The notes under the pieces were generated by a model that worked only from the letters and a program-made list of their open reading frames with translations, was not told the origin of the DNA and made no database searches. Shown here piece by piece: positions 55,269-62,771 of a stretch of DNA of 64,000 bases. Each line of letters opens with the position of its first letter. The first letter of the stretch is position 1. Source of the stretch: Marinomonas sp. IMCC 4694 (GTDB lineage: Bacteria > Pseudomonadota > Gammaproteobacteria > Pseudomonadales > Marinomonadaceae); the NCBI RefSeq assembly GCF_008122525.1, contig NZ_VSRV01000001.1, forward strand, positions 3,348,001-3,412,000. The letters run 5' to 3'. A program made the position numbers and the translations under genes.

Positions 55269-56467
55269 CGTTGAAAATAATCGCTAATCTTGTCACGGAA
55301 TAAAGAACCAAACTTTTTATGATCACCACTCTCAAAACAAACTCGTCCAGCCACGATACAAGGTGATATTTGGAGCTCTTTTGCTAGCTCCCTGACTTCT
55401 TCAGCGCTCGATAAACTGCTTCTGCACCAAATACTCTGTGGTATCAACGCCTCTCTAGCCATATCATCGGCCTGTTTCTCAATGTCATCAACGCCCTGAG
55501 CATCTAAATCATCTAAGTACCAGTTTTCATTACCATCTAAGTGTAATACGGTATGTGCCATTTCATGCATTAGTGAAAACCAAAAGCTATCGAGACGATT
55601 GTGCCTTAACGTCAGCGCTATAATCGGGTTGCCATCAATGCCCATGCACACAGCACCATCCAAATACGTTTTGGGTAGATGAGGCTCAATGATTACATGA
55701 ATGCCTGACTTATTTAGAAACTCAATCGCGAGTAAAGGGCCTGACTCAAGCCAAGATAGCTTGGAAATGTTCTGCATCCATTCCAAATTCACAGTACCAA
55801 CGCGATATTGACAGGGTAATTTTTGTTCAGCGGCCTTCTGCAATACTCGAATTTGCCACGCCCACAGAGCATAAGGATCTGTTTCCTTATCATTGGTACG
55901 AAGGTGAGAAGACGCTCTCAACAAGGCAGGTTGAAGATTAAAGCCTGATTTTACGGAACCGATAAAATCAGACAAGGCCTCAGCCGCATATTTCTTTAAC
56001 TCTTGTAATGAACCATTGAAGCTATCAAAGTAGCCACGCTTTCGCATTTCAGCTATCGGGAAAGCTTGCCAATCTACTTCTCTTTGAATTGCGTGCTTTT
56101 GCTCTGGCAATTGAATCAAAACATCAGCTGATATACCCAACCCACTGCTTAGCTTTCGGATCATGTTCAAGCTAAGGCTACGTGTTCCATTCAATATCTC
56201 GGAAACTTTTGGAGCGGACCCAATAAAAGGAATAAGGTCTCGATTTTTTAAACCTTGTTGCTCCATTCTAAATTTTATCGCTTCCATTGGATCAGGCTTA
56301 CTAATTGGAAAATGATCTTCTTCGTACTTTTCAATTAATAATGCCAATACATCCATCTCATCAGATTCGGCTGAACCTGGCTGCGGATCCAAGTCCATTA
56401 ATGACATTAATCGAATCAATGCTGACTCATGATCGTGTGCTGATTTGATTAATTTAATGTGACTCAT
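55265..56467 (-). CDS. HigA-like antitoxin fused to an ImmA/IrrE metallopeptidase domain
   Basis: The 400-residue protein starts behind a strong AGGAGGGG site. Residues about 61-120 are a Xre-type helix-turn-helix of the HigA kind (MEAIKFRMEQQGLKNRDLIPF, IGSAPKVSEILNGTRSLSL; quoted in parts). The C-terminal half is an ImmA/IrrE peptidase domain with the zinc motif HEMAH at 301-305 and the downstream Glu in DDIEKQADDMAREALIP. Such proteins normally follow a HigB-type toxin gene, and here a 5'-truncated higB is directly upstream. It is therefore an orphan antitoxin, or a regulator now acting alone. Confidence 0.88.
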   Translation of the reverse strand: MSHIKLIKSAHDHESALIRLMSLMDLDPQPGSAESDEMDVLALLIEKYEEDHFPISKPDPMEAIKFRMEQQGLKNRDLIPFIGSAPKVSEILNGTRSLSLNMIRKLSSGLGISADVLIQLPEQKHAIQREVDWQAFPIAEMRKRGYFDSFNGSLQELKKYAAEALSDFIGSVKSGFNLQPALLRASSHLRTNDKETDPYALWAWQIRVLQKAAEQKLPCQYRVGTVNLEWMQNISKLSWLESGPLLAIEFLNKSGIHVIIEPHLPKTYLDGAVCMGIDGNPIIALTLRHNRLDSFWFSLMHEMAHTVLHLDGNENWYLDDLDAQGVDDIEKQADDMAREALIPQSIWCRSSLSSAEEVRELAKELQISPCIVAGRVCFESGDHKKFGSLFRDKISDYFQR

Positions 56468-56476
56468 CTTCCCCTC

Positions 56477-56623
56477 CTAAAAGCGTTGCTTATCATACTG
56501 AGCATGAGTACCAACCCACTCAATAACAGCAATGCCATTTTGATACCTGACTTTTACAACTAGTCTGTAATGGTTACCTTTGATATTAAATATAACTCTA
56601 TTTCCGTCTAGAAAATCTATACT
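56477..56623 (-). pseudogene. 5'-truncated HigB-type toxin gene
   Basis: In the minus-strand frame before the antitoxin gene, the last 48 codons of a RelE/HigB-type toxin are readable: DFLDGNRVIFNIKGNHYRLV, then VKVRYQNGIAVIEWVGTHAQYDKQRF (in parts), with the family ending THAxYD. Upstream the frame hits TAA at 56624-56626, and no start codon exists, so the N-terminal half of about 50 residues is gone. The break lies only a few bases from the end of the helicase-associated gene at 56630. This marks an insertion or deletion junction that removed the toxin. Confidence 0.85.
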
Positions 56624-56629
56624 TTACAA

Positions 56630-57079
56630 TCACACCATTGCCGCTTCGTACACTTTTTCAACCTCGGTAAACTTAGTGACGCTCTCTAGGCGAGTTAAGG
56701 TGGTGAGTTTCATCGAGTTTTTCATTGGGCGATGTGGCACGTTGGTCACTGGCGTTTGCAGTGACAGTGGTTTGCCTAACTCAAATAAATAATACAAATC
56801 AGCAGAACCTGACTTCTTACCCGCTTGATCTTCGGTAATGGCGTAGCGTGGTAACACGGTGACTCGTTTAACCGGCCAAAGTTTGTCAATTTGCTTGGTT
56901 GAACTTTGAGTGTCTGAGGTAGACGCCAACGCTAAATAGCGAATTTCCTCGGCAATATGCTGCTTAAATTTCTGCAAAAACGTGCTTTGCGGCAGGTGAT
57001 ACCGCTGCGCTGTGCCTTGCTCAAATTGTTCAAAGTAGCCATTATCACGGCCGCGTTGCCCACCTAATGCCACCGTCAT
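56630..57079 (-). CDS. Small protein downstream of the helicase, unknown function
   Basis: The start chosen is the ATG 5 nt after the helicase stop (MTVALGGQRGRDNGY), giving 149 residues; the frame is open for 24 more codons inside the helicase gene. The protein is basic and soluble, without recognised domain. GKPLSLQTPVTNVPHRPMK and KQIDKLWPVKRVTVLPRYAI stand out. Tight spacing means it is translated with the helicase and probably works with it. Its end lies at the higB junction; whether the C-terminus is native or created there is unclear. Confidence 0.65.
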   Translation of the reverse strand: MTVALGGQRGRDNGYFEQFEQGTAQRYHLPQSTFLQKFKQHIAEEIRYLALASTSDTQSSTKQIDKLWPVKRVTVLPRYAITEDQAGKKSGSADLYYLFELGKPLSLQTPVTNVPHRPMKNSMKLTTLTRLESVTKFTEVEKVYEAAMV

Positions 57080-57084
57080 CTTGA

Positions 57085-60000
57085 CTAGCCCACTGCCAAC
57101 TTCGCGGCTTGTTGCCACATAAAGTGGGGCATAGGCTCTTTTAACTGCCAAGTAATACTCATCGGCTGTGACCCCGTATGCGATACATACTCCACTTCAC
57201 CATAATTAACAAAACCCATAGTGCGGCCGTATTCATCTTTGCTTTGTTCACGCACAAATAAAAACAGTCGCTTGCCCATTTTTTGATGCTGGATGTATTC
57301 CAAGCCACGCCCCTTATCGGGTCGTGCACTATTTTGCGACTGCCAATGAAAGAGGTGTTCGTTAATAGCGTAATCGTGATACATGGTGGTTGGCGAAAAT
57401 TGCTTTTCGTTTTTGTCCAAGGTGACAAACATCAGTTCAATATTTTGATCTTTCAGCACAAACACACCTTCGCGTGCTGGAGGTTGGCGCTCAAAAGTGG
57501 TCGCTCCAAATGCCACCAATATTTGCTCACGCGCATAACGTGCATGCAGCCTCAATGAAACCTCTGGCAAAGCCTGCATTGTTGGTTGCTCATGCTTGGT
57601 TTGTGCGAGTTGCCAATTCGCAACATCCAGTAACTCTGCTTTTAACTCGCAAGCATTCAGTTTCGCTAAGCTCTGTTCAATGGAATCAAAACCGCACTCT
57701 GGCCCTGTTTTTTGCCAAAAATCGTAATGGCACATCAAGGCATAACGATGGTCAGCATCTTCAATAACAAAGTTACTTTGGCAAAGCTGTTTTAAGAAAC
57801 TCAAATAGGCATGATCATCACAGGTCAAAATTCGGTTATGAATGGCCTTTCTAAGCATTTTCAACAGTTCTTCTTCAACTGATTTTTCGTTGATTTCATC
57901 TTTAGCTTGCTGAACCAGCTGCGACCAACTCCCTCGCTTATAAAGCTCATTCAAGTCGATGTAAGGATTTAAAGATAAGAAATTCGACAATGTTAACGGC
58001 AGTGTGGAATGCTGAGGATATTGGCGGATCATCGCGACTATGCGCTTCAACGTTAATGAAGCTTGACGAATATTGCTTAGTACCATTTCTTGCATGCGCT
58101 TGCTTAACTCAATGCGACAACCGAGTGGCGCATGAGGGAAGCCTTGCTTGATTTCATCACTGATCGCGCGATGACTTTTACCGACGAAGGCTCTAAATTT
58201 ATTGGCAAAGTCGTATTCAGGACGTGAATTACCAACAAAATCCAGCACGGTACAACATTCTTTGCCTTCGGCTAAGCGCAAACCACGGCCAAGCTGTTGC
58301 AAGAAAATAGTTAAGCTTTCTGTCGGCCGTAAAAACAGCAAGGTATCCACTTCCGGAATATCAACACCTTCGTTGAAAATATCGACCACGCAAAGCACGT
58401 TAATGCTGCCAGAACGAATCGCTTGCTGCTTTTGTTGTCGCTCGTGGCTGTTATCACTGGTCAACACATCCGCTTTAACGCCTTTTAATAAGAGTTGCTC
58501 TGTCATGTACAGTGCATGTTCTTTGCTCACACAAAAGGCCAAAGCTTTCATTTTGCTAATATCGGTGATGATCTCCTGCATACTCAGCAAAATCTTATTG
58601 AAACGAACTTGGTTGTGGGTGTAAAGATGGGTCAGCTGAGCGATATCGTATCGCCCACGACTCCACGGGATAGTTCGAAGGTCAGTTTCATCATCAACAC
58701 CAAAATACTGAAATGGGCAAAGGTGGCGACGGTTAATGGCTTCCGGTAAACGAATTTCAGCGGCAATCACACCACCAAAATCCGCTAAAATATCACCGCC
58801 ATCATGGCGCTCTGGCGTGGCAGTCAGGCCGAGTAATATAGCAGGGGAAAAATGCTCCAGCACTGCGCGATAACTAGTCGCAGCAATATGATGCACCTCA
58901 TCAATCACAATGTAGTCATAATAGTCAGCCGTTAGGTTAAGCTGTTCCAGCTGATTGTTCAGGGTTTGGATAGAAACAAACAGCTGCCGATAATGCTCTG
59001 GCGCATGCCCGCCAACCCACAACTCACCAAAAGCACTATTACGCAATACGCCACGATATGCCGCTCTGGCTTGTTTTAATATTTCTTCTCGGTGCGCGAC
59101 AAAAAGGAACTTAGCTTGCGGTTTTTCTTTGATAAAACGGGCAAAGTCAAAAGCTGAAATCAGGGTTTTTCCGGTACCCGTTGCCGCCACCACTAAATTG
59201 CGAAATCGTTGGTGAACACTACGCTCTACAGCCAATTGCTCCAATATGTCACTCTGATGCGGAAACGGCGAAATATCAAAGAAATGCGTGGGACTAGCCT
59301 CAAAATCTCCGCGCTGCTGGTTCAAGGCTTTTTTGAGCTTTTCGCTACTTGTTACATCGCCACTAAAGTGTTCAAAATCATTAGAAGCCCAATAGGTTTC
59401 AAAGGTGCTCAATGATTTATTGATAATGTGTGGGATTTCTTGCGAAGTAATTTTTAAATTCCATTCTAAGCCATTGGTTAACGCCGAATGGGAAAGATTG
59501 GAAGAGCCGATATAACCCGTGTGATAACCCGTGTTGCGTAAAAATAGATAGCTCTTTGCATGTAAACGCTCCCGCTCAGTGTTATAACTCAGCTTCACCT
59601 CGGTATTCGGTAGGCCAGCCAAATATTCCACCGCTTTCGCGTCAGTCGCCCCCATATATGAGGTAGTAATGATTTTTAGCTCGCGACCGCTAGCAGTAAA
59701 TTCCTCTAACTCTTTGCGAAAAATTCGGATCCCTGCCCACTTAATAAATGACACTAACCAGTAGATTTTATCAGCTGACAAGATCTCCCGCTTTAATTCA
59801 GATTCGAGCGACAACCCTGCATTACTGCCACAAAACAGCTCGCTTTGACTTAACCCTGTTAGTGGAAAAATGTCGTTAATGTAATTTTTTAAATCGGCTG
59901 AGACGGGATTTTCGAGCTCATAGAGCGCAGTTAGAATTTTACCTTGACTGGCAAGCAAGTTGTCTTCGATAAAAACATCATCCTGAATTTGTGTTTTTAA

Positions 60001-60225
60001 CCACAATAACAATTGGTTGGACAAAGTAATTTGCTGTTGCAGCCGATCATCACCCGCAGGCACAGCATCAATCGCATACTCAAGAATGTGTGAGAGGAAG
60101 CGAGATAACCATGTTGATGCTTCACTGCTATTGAGCTCACGTTCGCCGACATAGAATCGCTCTCGGTCAAGACGACTATCGACAAGTTGAGTTATAAGCT
60201 GCTCATAAATTCCGACTTGTTGCAT
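57085..60225 (-). CDS. PLD-domain superfamily 2 helicase with C-terminal DUF3427-type region
   Basis: The 1046-residue protein combines a phospholipase-D-like nuclease domain (residues about 130-270; HAK motif with His 222 and Lys 224, then GYIGSSNLSHSAL) with an SF2 helicase. The helicase has Walker A AATGTGKT (347-354), DEVH box VIDEVHHIAA (443-446), GLTATPER and motif VI QLGRGLR (644-650). The last 350 residues resemble the DUF3427 type. Only one HxK motif is seen, so the nuclease would act as a dimer or bind DNA only. Similar proteins occur in defence and repair contexts. It is the middle gene of a unit behind an SOS box. Confidence 0.88.
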   Translation of the reverse strand: MQQVGIYEQLITQLVDSRLDRERFYVGERELNSSEASTWLSRFLSHILEYAIDAVPAGDDRLQQQITLSNQLLLWLKTQIQDDVFIEDNLLASQGKILTALYELENPVSADLKNYINDIFPLTGLSQSELFCGSNAGLSLESELKREILSADKIYWLVSFIKWAGIRIFRKELEEFTASGRELKIITTSYMGATDAKAVEYLAGLPNTEVKLSYNTERERLHAKSYLFLRNTGYHTGYIGSSNLSHSALTNGLEWNLKITSQEIPHIINKSLSTFETYWASNDFEHFSGDVTSSEKLKKALNQQRGDFEASPTHFFDISPFPHQSDILEQLAVERSVHQRFRNLVVAATGTGKTLISAFDFARFIKEKPQAKFLFVAHREEILKQARAAYRGVLRNSAFGELWVGGHAPEHYRQLFVSIQTLNNQLEQLNLTADYYDYIVIDEVHHIAATSYRAVLEHFSPAILLGLTATPERHDGGDILADFGGVIAAEIRLPEAINRRHLCPFQYFGVDDETDLRTIPWSRGRYDIAQLTHLYTHNQVRFNKILLSMQEIITDISKMKALAFCVSKEHALYMTEQLLLKGVKADVLTSDNSHERQQKQQAIRSGSINVLCVVDIFNEGVDIPEVDTLLFLRPTESLTIFLQQLGRGLRLAEGKECCTVLDFVGNSRPEYDFANKFRAFVGKSHRAISDEIKQGFPHAPLGCRIELSKRMQEMVLSNIRQASLTLKRIVAMIRQYPQHSTLPLTLSNFLSLNPYIDLNELYKRGSWSQLVQQAKDEINEKSVEEELLKMLRKAIHNRILTCDDHAYLSFLKQLCQSNFVIEDADHRYALMCHYDFWQKTGPECGFDSIEQSLAKLNACELKAELLDVANWQLAQTKHEQPTMQALPEVSLRLHARYAREQILVAFGATTFERQPPAREGVFVLKDQNIELMFVTLDKNEKQFSPTTMYHDYAINEHLFHWQSQNSARPDKGRGLEYIQHQKMGKRLFLFVREQSKDEYGRTMGFVNYGEVEYVSHTGSQPMSITWQLKEPMPHFMWQQAAKLAVG

Positions 60226-60235
60226 GGTATTCCTT

Positions 60236-60568
60236 TTATTCTAATGGCTGGATCAATAACAACATCGATTGATATCGCAGTTTTACCGCCAGTCCATTTT
60301 GTGATTTTGTCATTTCAACCAAGTTGTACTTACCCAATGTTTTTAATGTTCTCGACACATTACTGACCGCTCGGCAAGTCAACATGGCCAGCTCAGTTAC
60401 CGACTGCGGCTGTTGCTCGGCAATTACTTTTAACAACTGCTGGTTTTCTTTCGACAGCACATTGGCCACCGATTTCAGCGAATCGAACCAGATATCAACG
60501 GGGTAATCGAGGTCGGGCGTTTGCCCTTTAACGCCAATTACACAGCGCGATTGTCTTGCATTTTTCAT
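60236..60568 (-). CDS. Winged-helix DNA-binding protein, HVO_A0114/MarR-like
   Basis: The 110-residue protein has the pattern PDLDYPVDIWFDSLKSVANVLSKENQQLL (in part) followed by a winged helix, QQPQSVTELAMLTCRAVSNVSRTLKTLGKYNLVEM, typical of the small HVO_A0114-type putative DNA-binding proteins, often seen next to toxin genes. It would bind DNA and probably regulates the unit it heads, since its stop is 10 nt before the helicase start. A LexA-type box lies 72 nt upstream of its ATG. Confidence 0.85.
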   Translation of the reverse strand: MKNARQSRCVIGVKGQTPDLDYPVDIWFDSLKSVANVLSKENQQLLKVIAEQQPQSVTELAMLTCRAVSNVSRTLKTLGKYNLVEMTKSQNGLAVKLRYQSMLLLIQPLE

Positions 60569-60639
60569 TGTTTTACTCGAATCATTTACTCACCAGGTTC
60601 CCAGCAAGTAAATAAAAGCGCTTGGCCAATAAAAAAAGA

Positions 60640-60655
60640 CTGTATGCGTATACAG
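60640..60655. promoter_or_regulatory. LexA-type SOS box
   Basis: CTGTATGCGTATACAG matches the gammaproteobacterial LexA site CTGT-N8-ACAG, with the inner AT/AT pairs also symmetrical. It lies 72 nt before the ATG of the winged-helix gene, in its promoter region, and predicts induction by DNA damage. Confidence 0.75.
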
Positions 60656-60857
60656 AATCCACTCATGTTATCAACTACTGATAATGGCACAAGATTATTT
60701 TCCATCATTCTGTGCAATGGAAATCGCTGATCACTGTAGATGCACCACCAGTACTCTAGCGGTCTTGTCAGCTTTAGACTTTTAAAATTAGCCCAGCCCT
60801 TAGGTTGACTGGCAGTACACTGCTAGGCGACAAGCCTACATAGGATTCATCGCCTCG
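60656..60857. other. Non-coding gap between the SOS-box unit and the DUF927 remnant
   Basis: No gene with a start and recognisable product is seen. A minus-strand frame of about 88 codons stays open across this gap and the SOS box (up to about 60828) but lacks an appropriate start and is probably chance or a remnant. Confidence 0.4.
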
Positions 60858-62209
60858 TTAGTCATCCAAAATACTGCTTTTCACGCAGTACATACGTGGG
60901 CGGGTGTTGTCGGGCAGGCTGACTTTTCGCTGTGGTCGGTTGCCATCGGGGACTAGGTAGCCTGCGGCCATCAGTGCTTTGGCGGCGCGATCTGGGCTTA
61001 GGCCTTCGGTGGCTTCACGCCAGCCAGTTGGGTAAAACAGGTAAAGGGTTTGTGGGCCAGTAGTGTCTATCCAACCCGCGCGTTGGCGTACTTGGCTGCT
61101 GTAACCGGTTTGTTTGGGCGTAAAGCGGCTTTCGCCATGCTGCTCAATAAAACTGCGTACTTGGCGAATGGCTTGTTGGTCTGGCGGCCACACCACCGCG
61201 AGCGAGTATACATTGGTTAAGCTGATTTAAGCAGGCGGCTTCGACACTTTGGGTTGGCCAATCGAGTACTTTGGCTTGAATGGCTAACAACCCAGCACTA
61301 GCAAGTAAGGCAAATTTTTCGGCGACTCGGCGCACTTGGCCGTCGGCCTCGGGAGGTAAGCTGGCTAAAAAGCGTTGGCGTACGTTTTGGAAAACAGGCC
61401 GCACCTGCGCACTGTGCTGCGTTAAATACCGTAACCAGTCCAAGGCCAAGCTGCCGTAATGTTGGCGACTTTGCTGTTTAAGATGATCGGCTAAATCGGC
61501 GGCGTTCATACCATGGCTCTGGTTAAACACGCCCATTTGTGCGCCGGCATCGGCACTGAGATCAATCACGCGCACTTGTTGGCCGGCTTTTACGCGCTTG
61601 CCGATACTGGCAAGATGGCTTTCGAGCGTCACTTCGCCAGTAGATAAAAACACCAAACGCCAACGGGCGGGTAAGCGCATTTCACCGTATTTGCCTGCAC
61701 GGGTTTTACCTTGGCCATTGGCAAGCATATAAGCGTGGTGATGCCAGCCAATGCAGTTCACGCTAATGGCCTTTTGCGCGGCCAGTTCGCCCATTTGTTG
61801 AATAAACAGGGAGAGCAACTGCCGCGCTTTGACACTGTTACTTAGCCGCATGCCTCGGCTGAGTAATATCCGACGGTACTCGCTACCGTCTCCAGCCAAT
61901 AGTTCTGCTGGCATAGCCCAGTAGCGATGGCGATTGTCATCGTCTAACCAGTGCAATAAATAGCCGCCCTTTGTTTTCAAGAGAAGTGTCCCCTTGCGGA
62001 TCGCGAGTACGGGCAGCCACTTGCAGCCAAGAACAGATTTTAACTGGGCTATCTTGCCCAGCCGGTTGCATCACCAGCCAGTTTTGCGCGTTATAGGCAA
62101 AACCAGCCGGTAATGCTGGCATGTTGTTATTCACCTCATTGGCAGGTAATGGGGTTGATGCTGATGGTTTATCCACGGCCATAAGCAGCACCGATACGGC
62201 GGGTTTCAA
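60858..62209 (-). pseudogene. DUF927 (plasmid/phage primase-helicase type) gene, multiply disrupted
   Basis: Three minus-strand frames hold consecutive parts of one DUF927 protein. The N-terminal part (62209 to about 61965) reads LPAGFAYNAQNWLVM and ICSWLQVAARTRDPQGD; frame shifts at a GGG run near 61970. The middle part starts GGYLLHWLDDDNRHRYWAMPAEL and jumps at CIGWHHHAYMLANGQGKTRAGK from the early domain straight to a late helicase motif, so the Walker region between is deleted in frame near 61730. A second frameshift near 61195 leads to the C-terminal part (SFIEQHGESRFTP, ending YCVKSSILDD). The first codon may be an ATG at 62182. Confidence 0.82.
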
Positions 62210-62426
62210 TCCACTGGTCGATATCGCTTTCTAACCAGCCCACGGCACGCGCACCAATACGAATGGAACGGGGAAATTCTCCGTTTGCCCCTCTCTTTAT
62301 GCAAATAGGGGCATAAATGGTACTGCGGCCAAAGCCTGTTTTGGCCTTTACCTCGGGCAAGCGCAAAATCCGTTGCTGACGCGCTGGGTGTACTGAGTTT
62401 GTGGGTAATTGTGTGGTTGGGTTCAT
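62169..62426 (-). CDS. AlpA-family DNA-binding regulator
   Basis: The start at 62426 (MNPTTQLPTNSVHP) has GAGGAAG a few bases upstream. The 85-residue protein has the AlpA helix-turn-helix: RILRLPEVKAKTGFGRSTIY and GEFPRSIRIGARAVGWLESDIDQWIETR (in parts). AlpA proteins activate excision or expression of P4-like islands. Between STIY and GEFP there are ten residues (APICIKRGAN) where relatives have about five, which may alter the DNA-binding fold. It overlaps the damaged DUF927 gene by about 40 nt. Confidence 0.88.
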   Translation of the reverse strand: MNPTTQLPTNSVHPARQQRILRLPEVKAKTGFGRSTIYAPICIKRGANGEFPRSIRIGARAVGWLESDIDQWIETRRIGAAYGRG

Positions 62427-62771
62427 CGTTTGCTTCCTCACTGATCTGTTAAGTTCTCTTAGGAGTTTGTCCCCACTAGTATTAAAGAGTTAAACGGACG
62501 CAGTAGGCAGATAAATGCTCAGATCGTGCAGCTTTCTGAGGGTGCAGGTAGCTAACTGCCCCAGTTTGTAGATAATGCCCCAAGTCATAAATAGCCTGTG
62601 GGCAGGGTTAGTGTTTGGCTAAGTGGCGAGAATTAAGGCGTTGCCCATATTGTCCCAAATGCCCAAAGGGTAAGTAGTGTGTTACAACACATGGAGTGTG
62701 AGGCAAGGAATAAAAGTGAAACTAAAACTTCTTTATCTGCTGAAAAATGAAACTAGTGTTTCACTGACTCA
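62427..62771. other. Upstream region of alpA
   Basis: This 345-nt stretch has no gene. It includes a near-palindrome TGTGTT-AC-AACACA at 62678-62691 that could be an operator, and lies between the alpA start and the end of the HipA-like gene. Confidence 0.45.

Noticed and set aside
60569..60828. Long open minus-strand frame upstream of the winged-helix gene
   Set aside because: It includes the SOS box, lacks a good start and reads into a stop just before the gene; more likely a promoter region.
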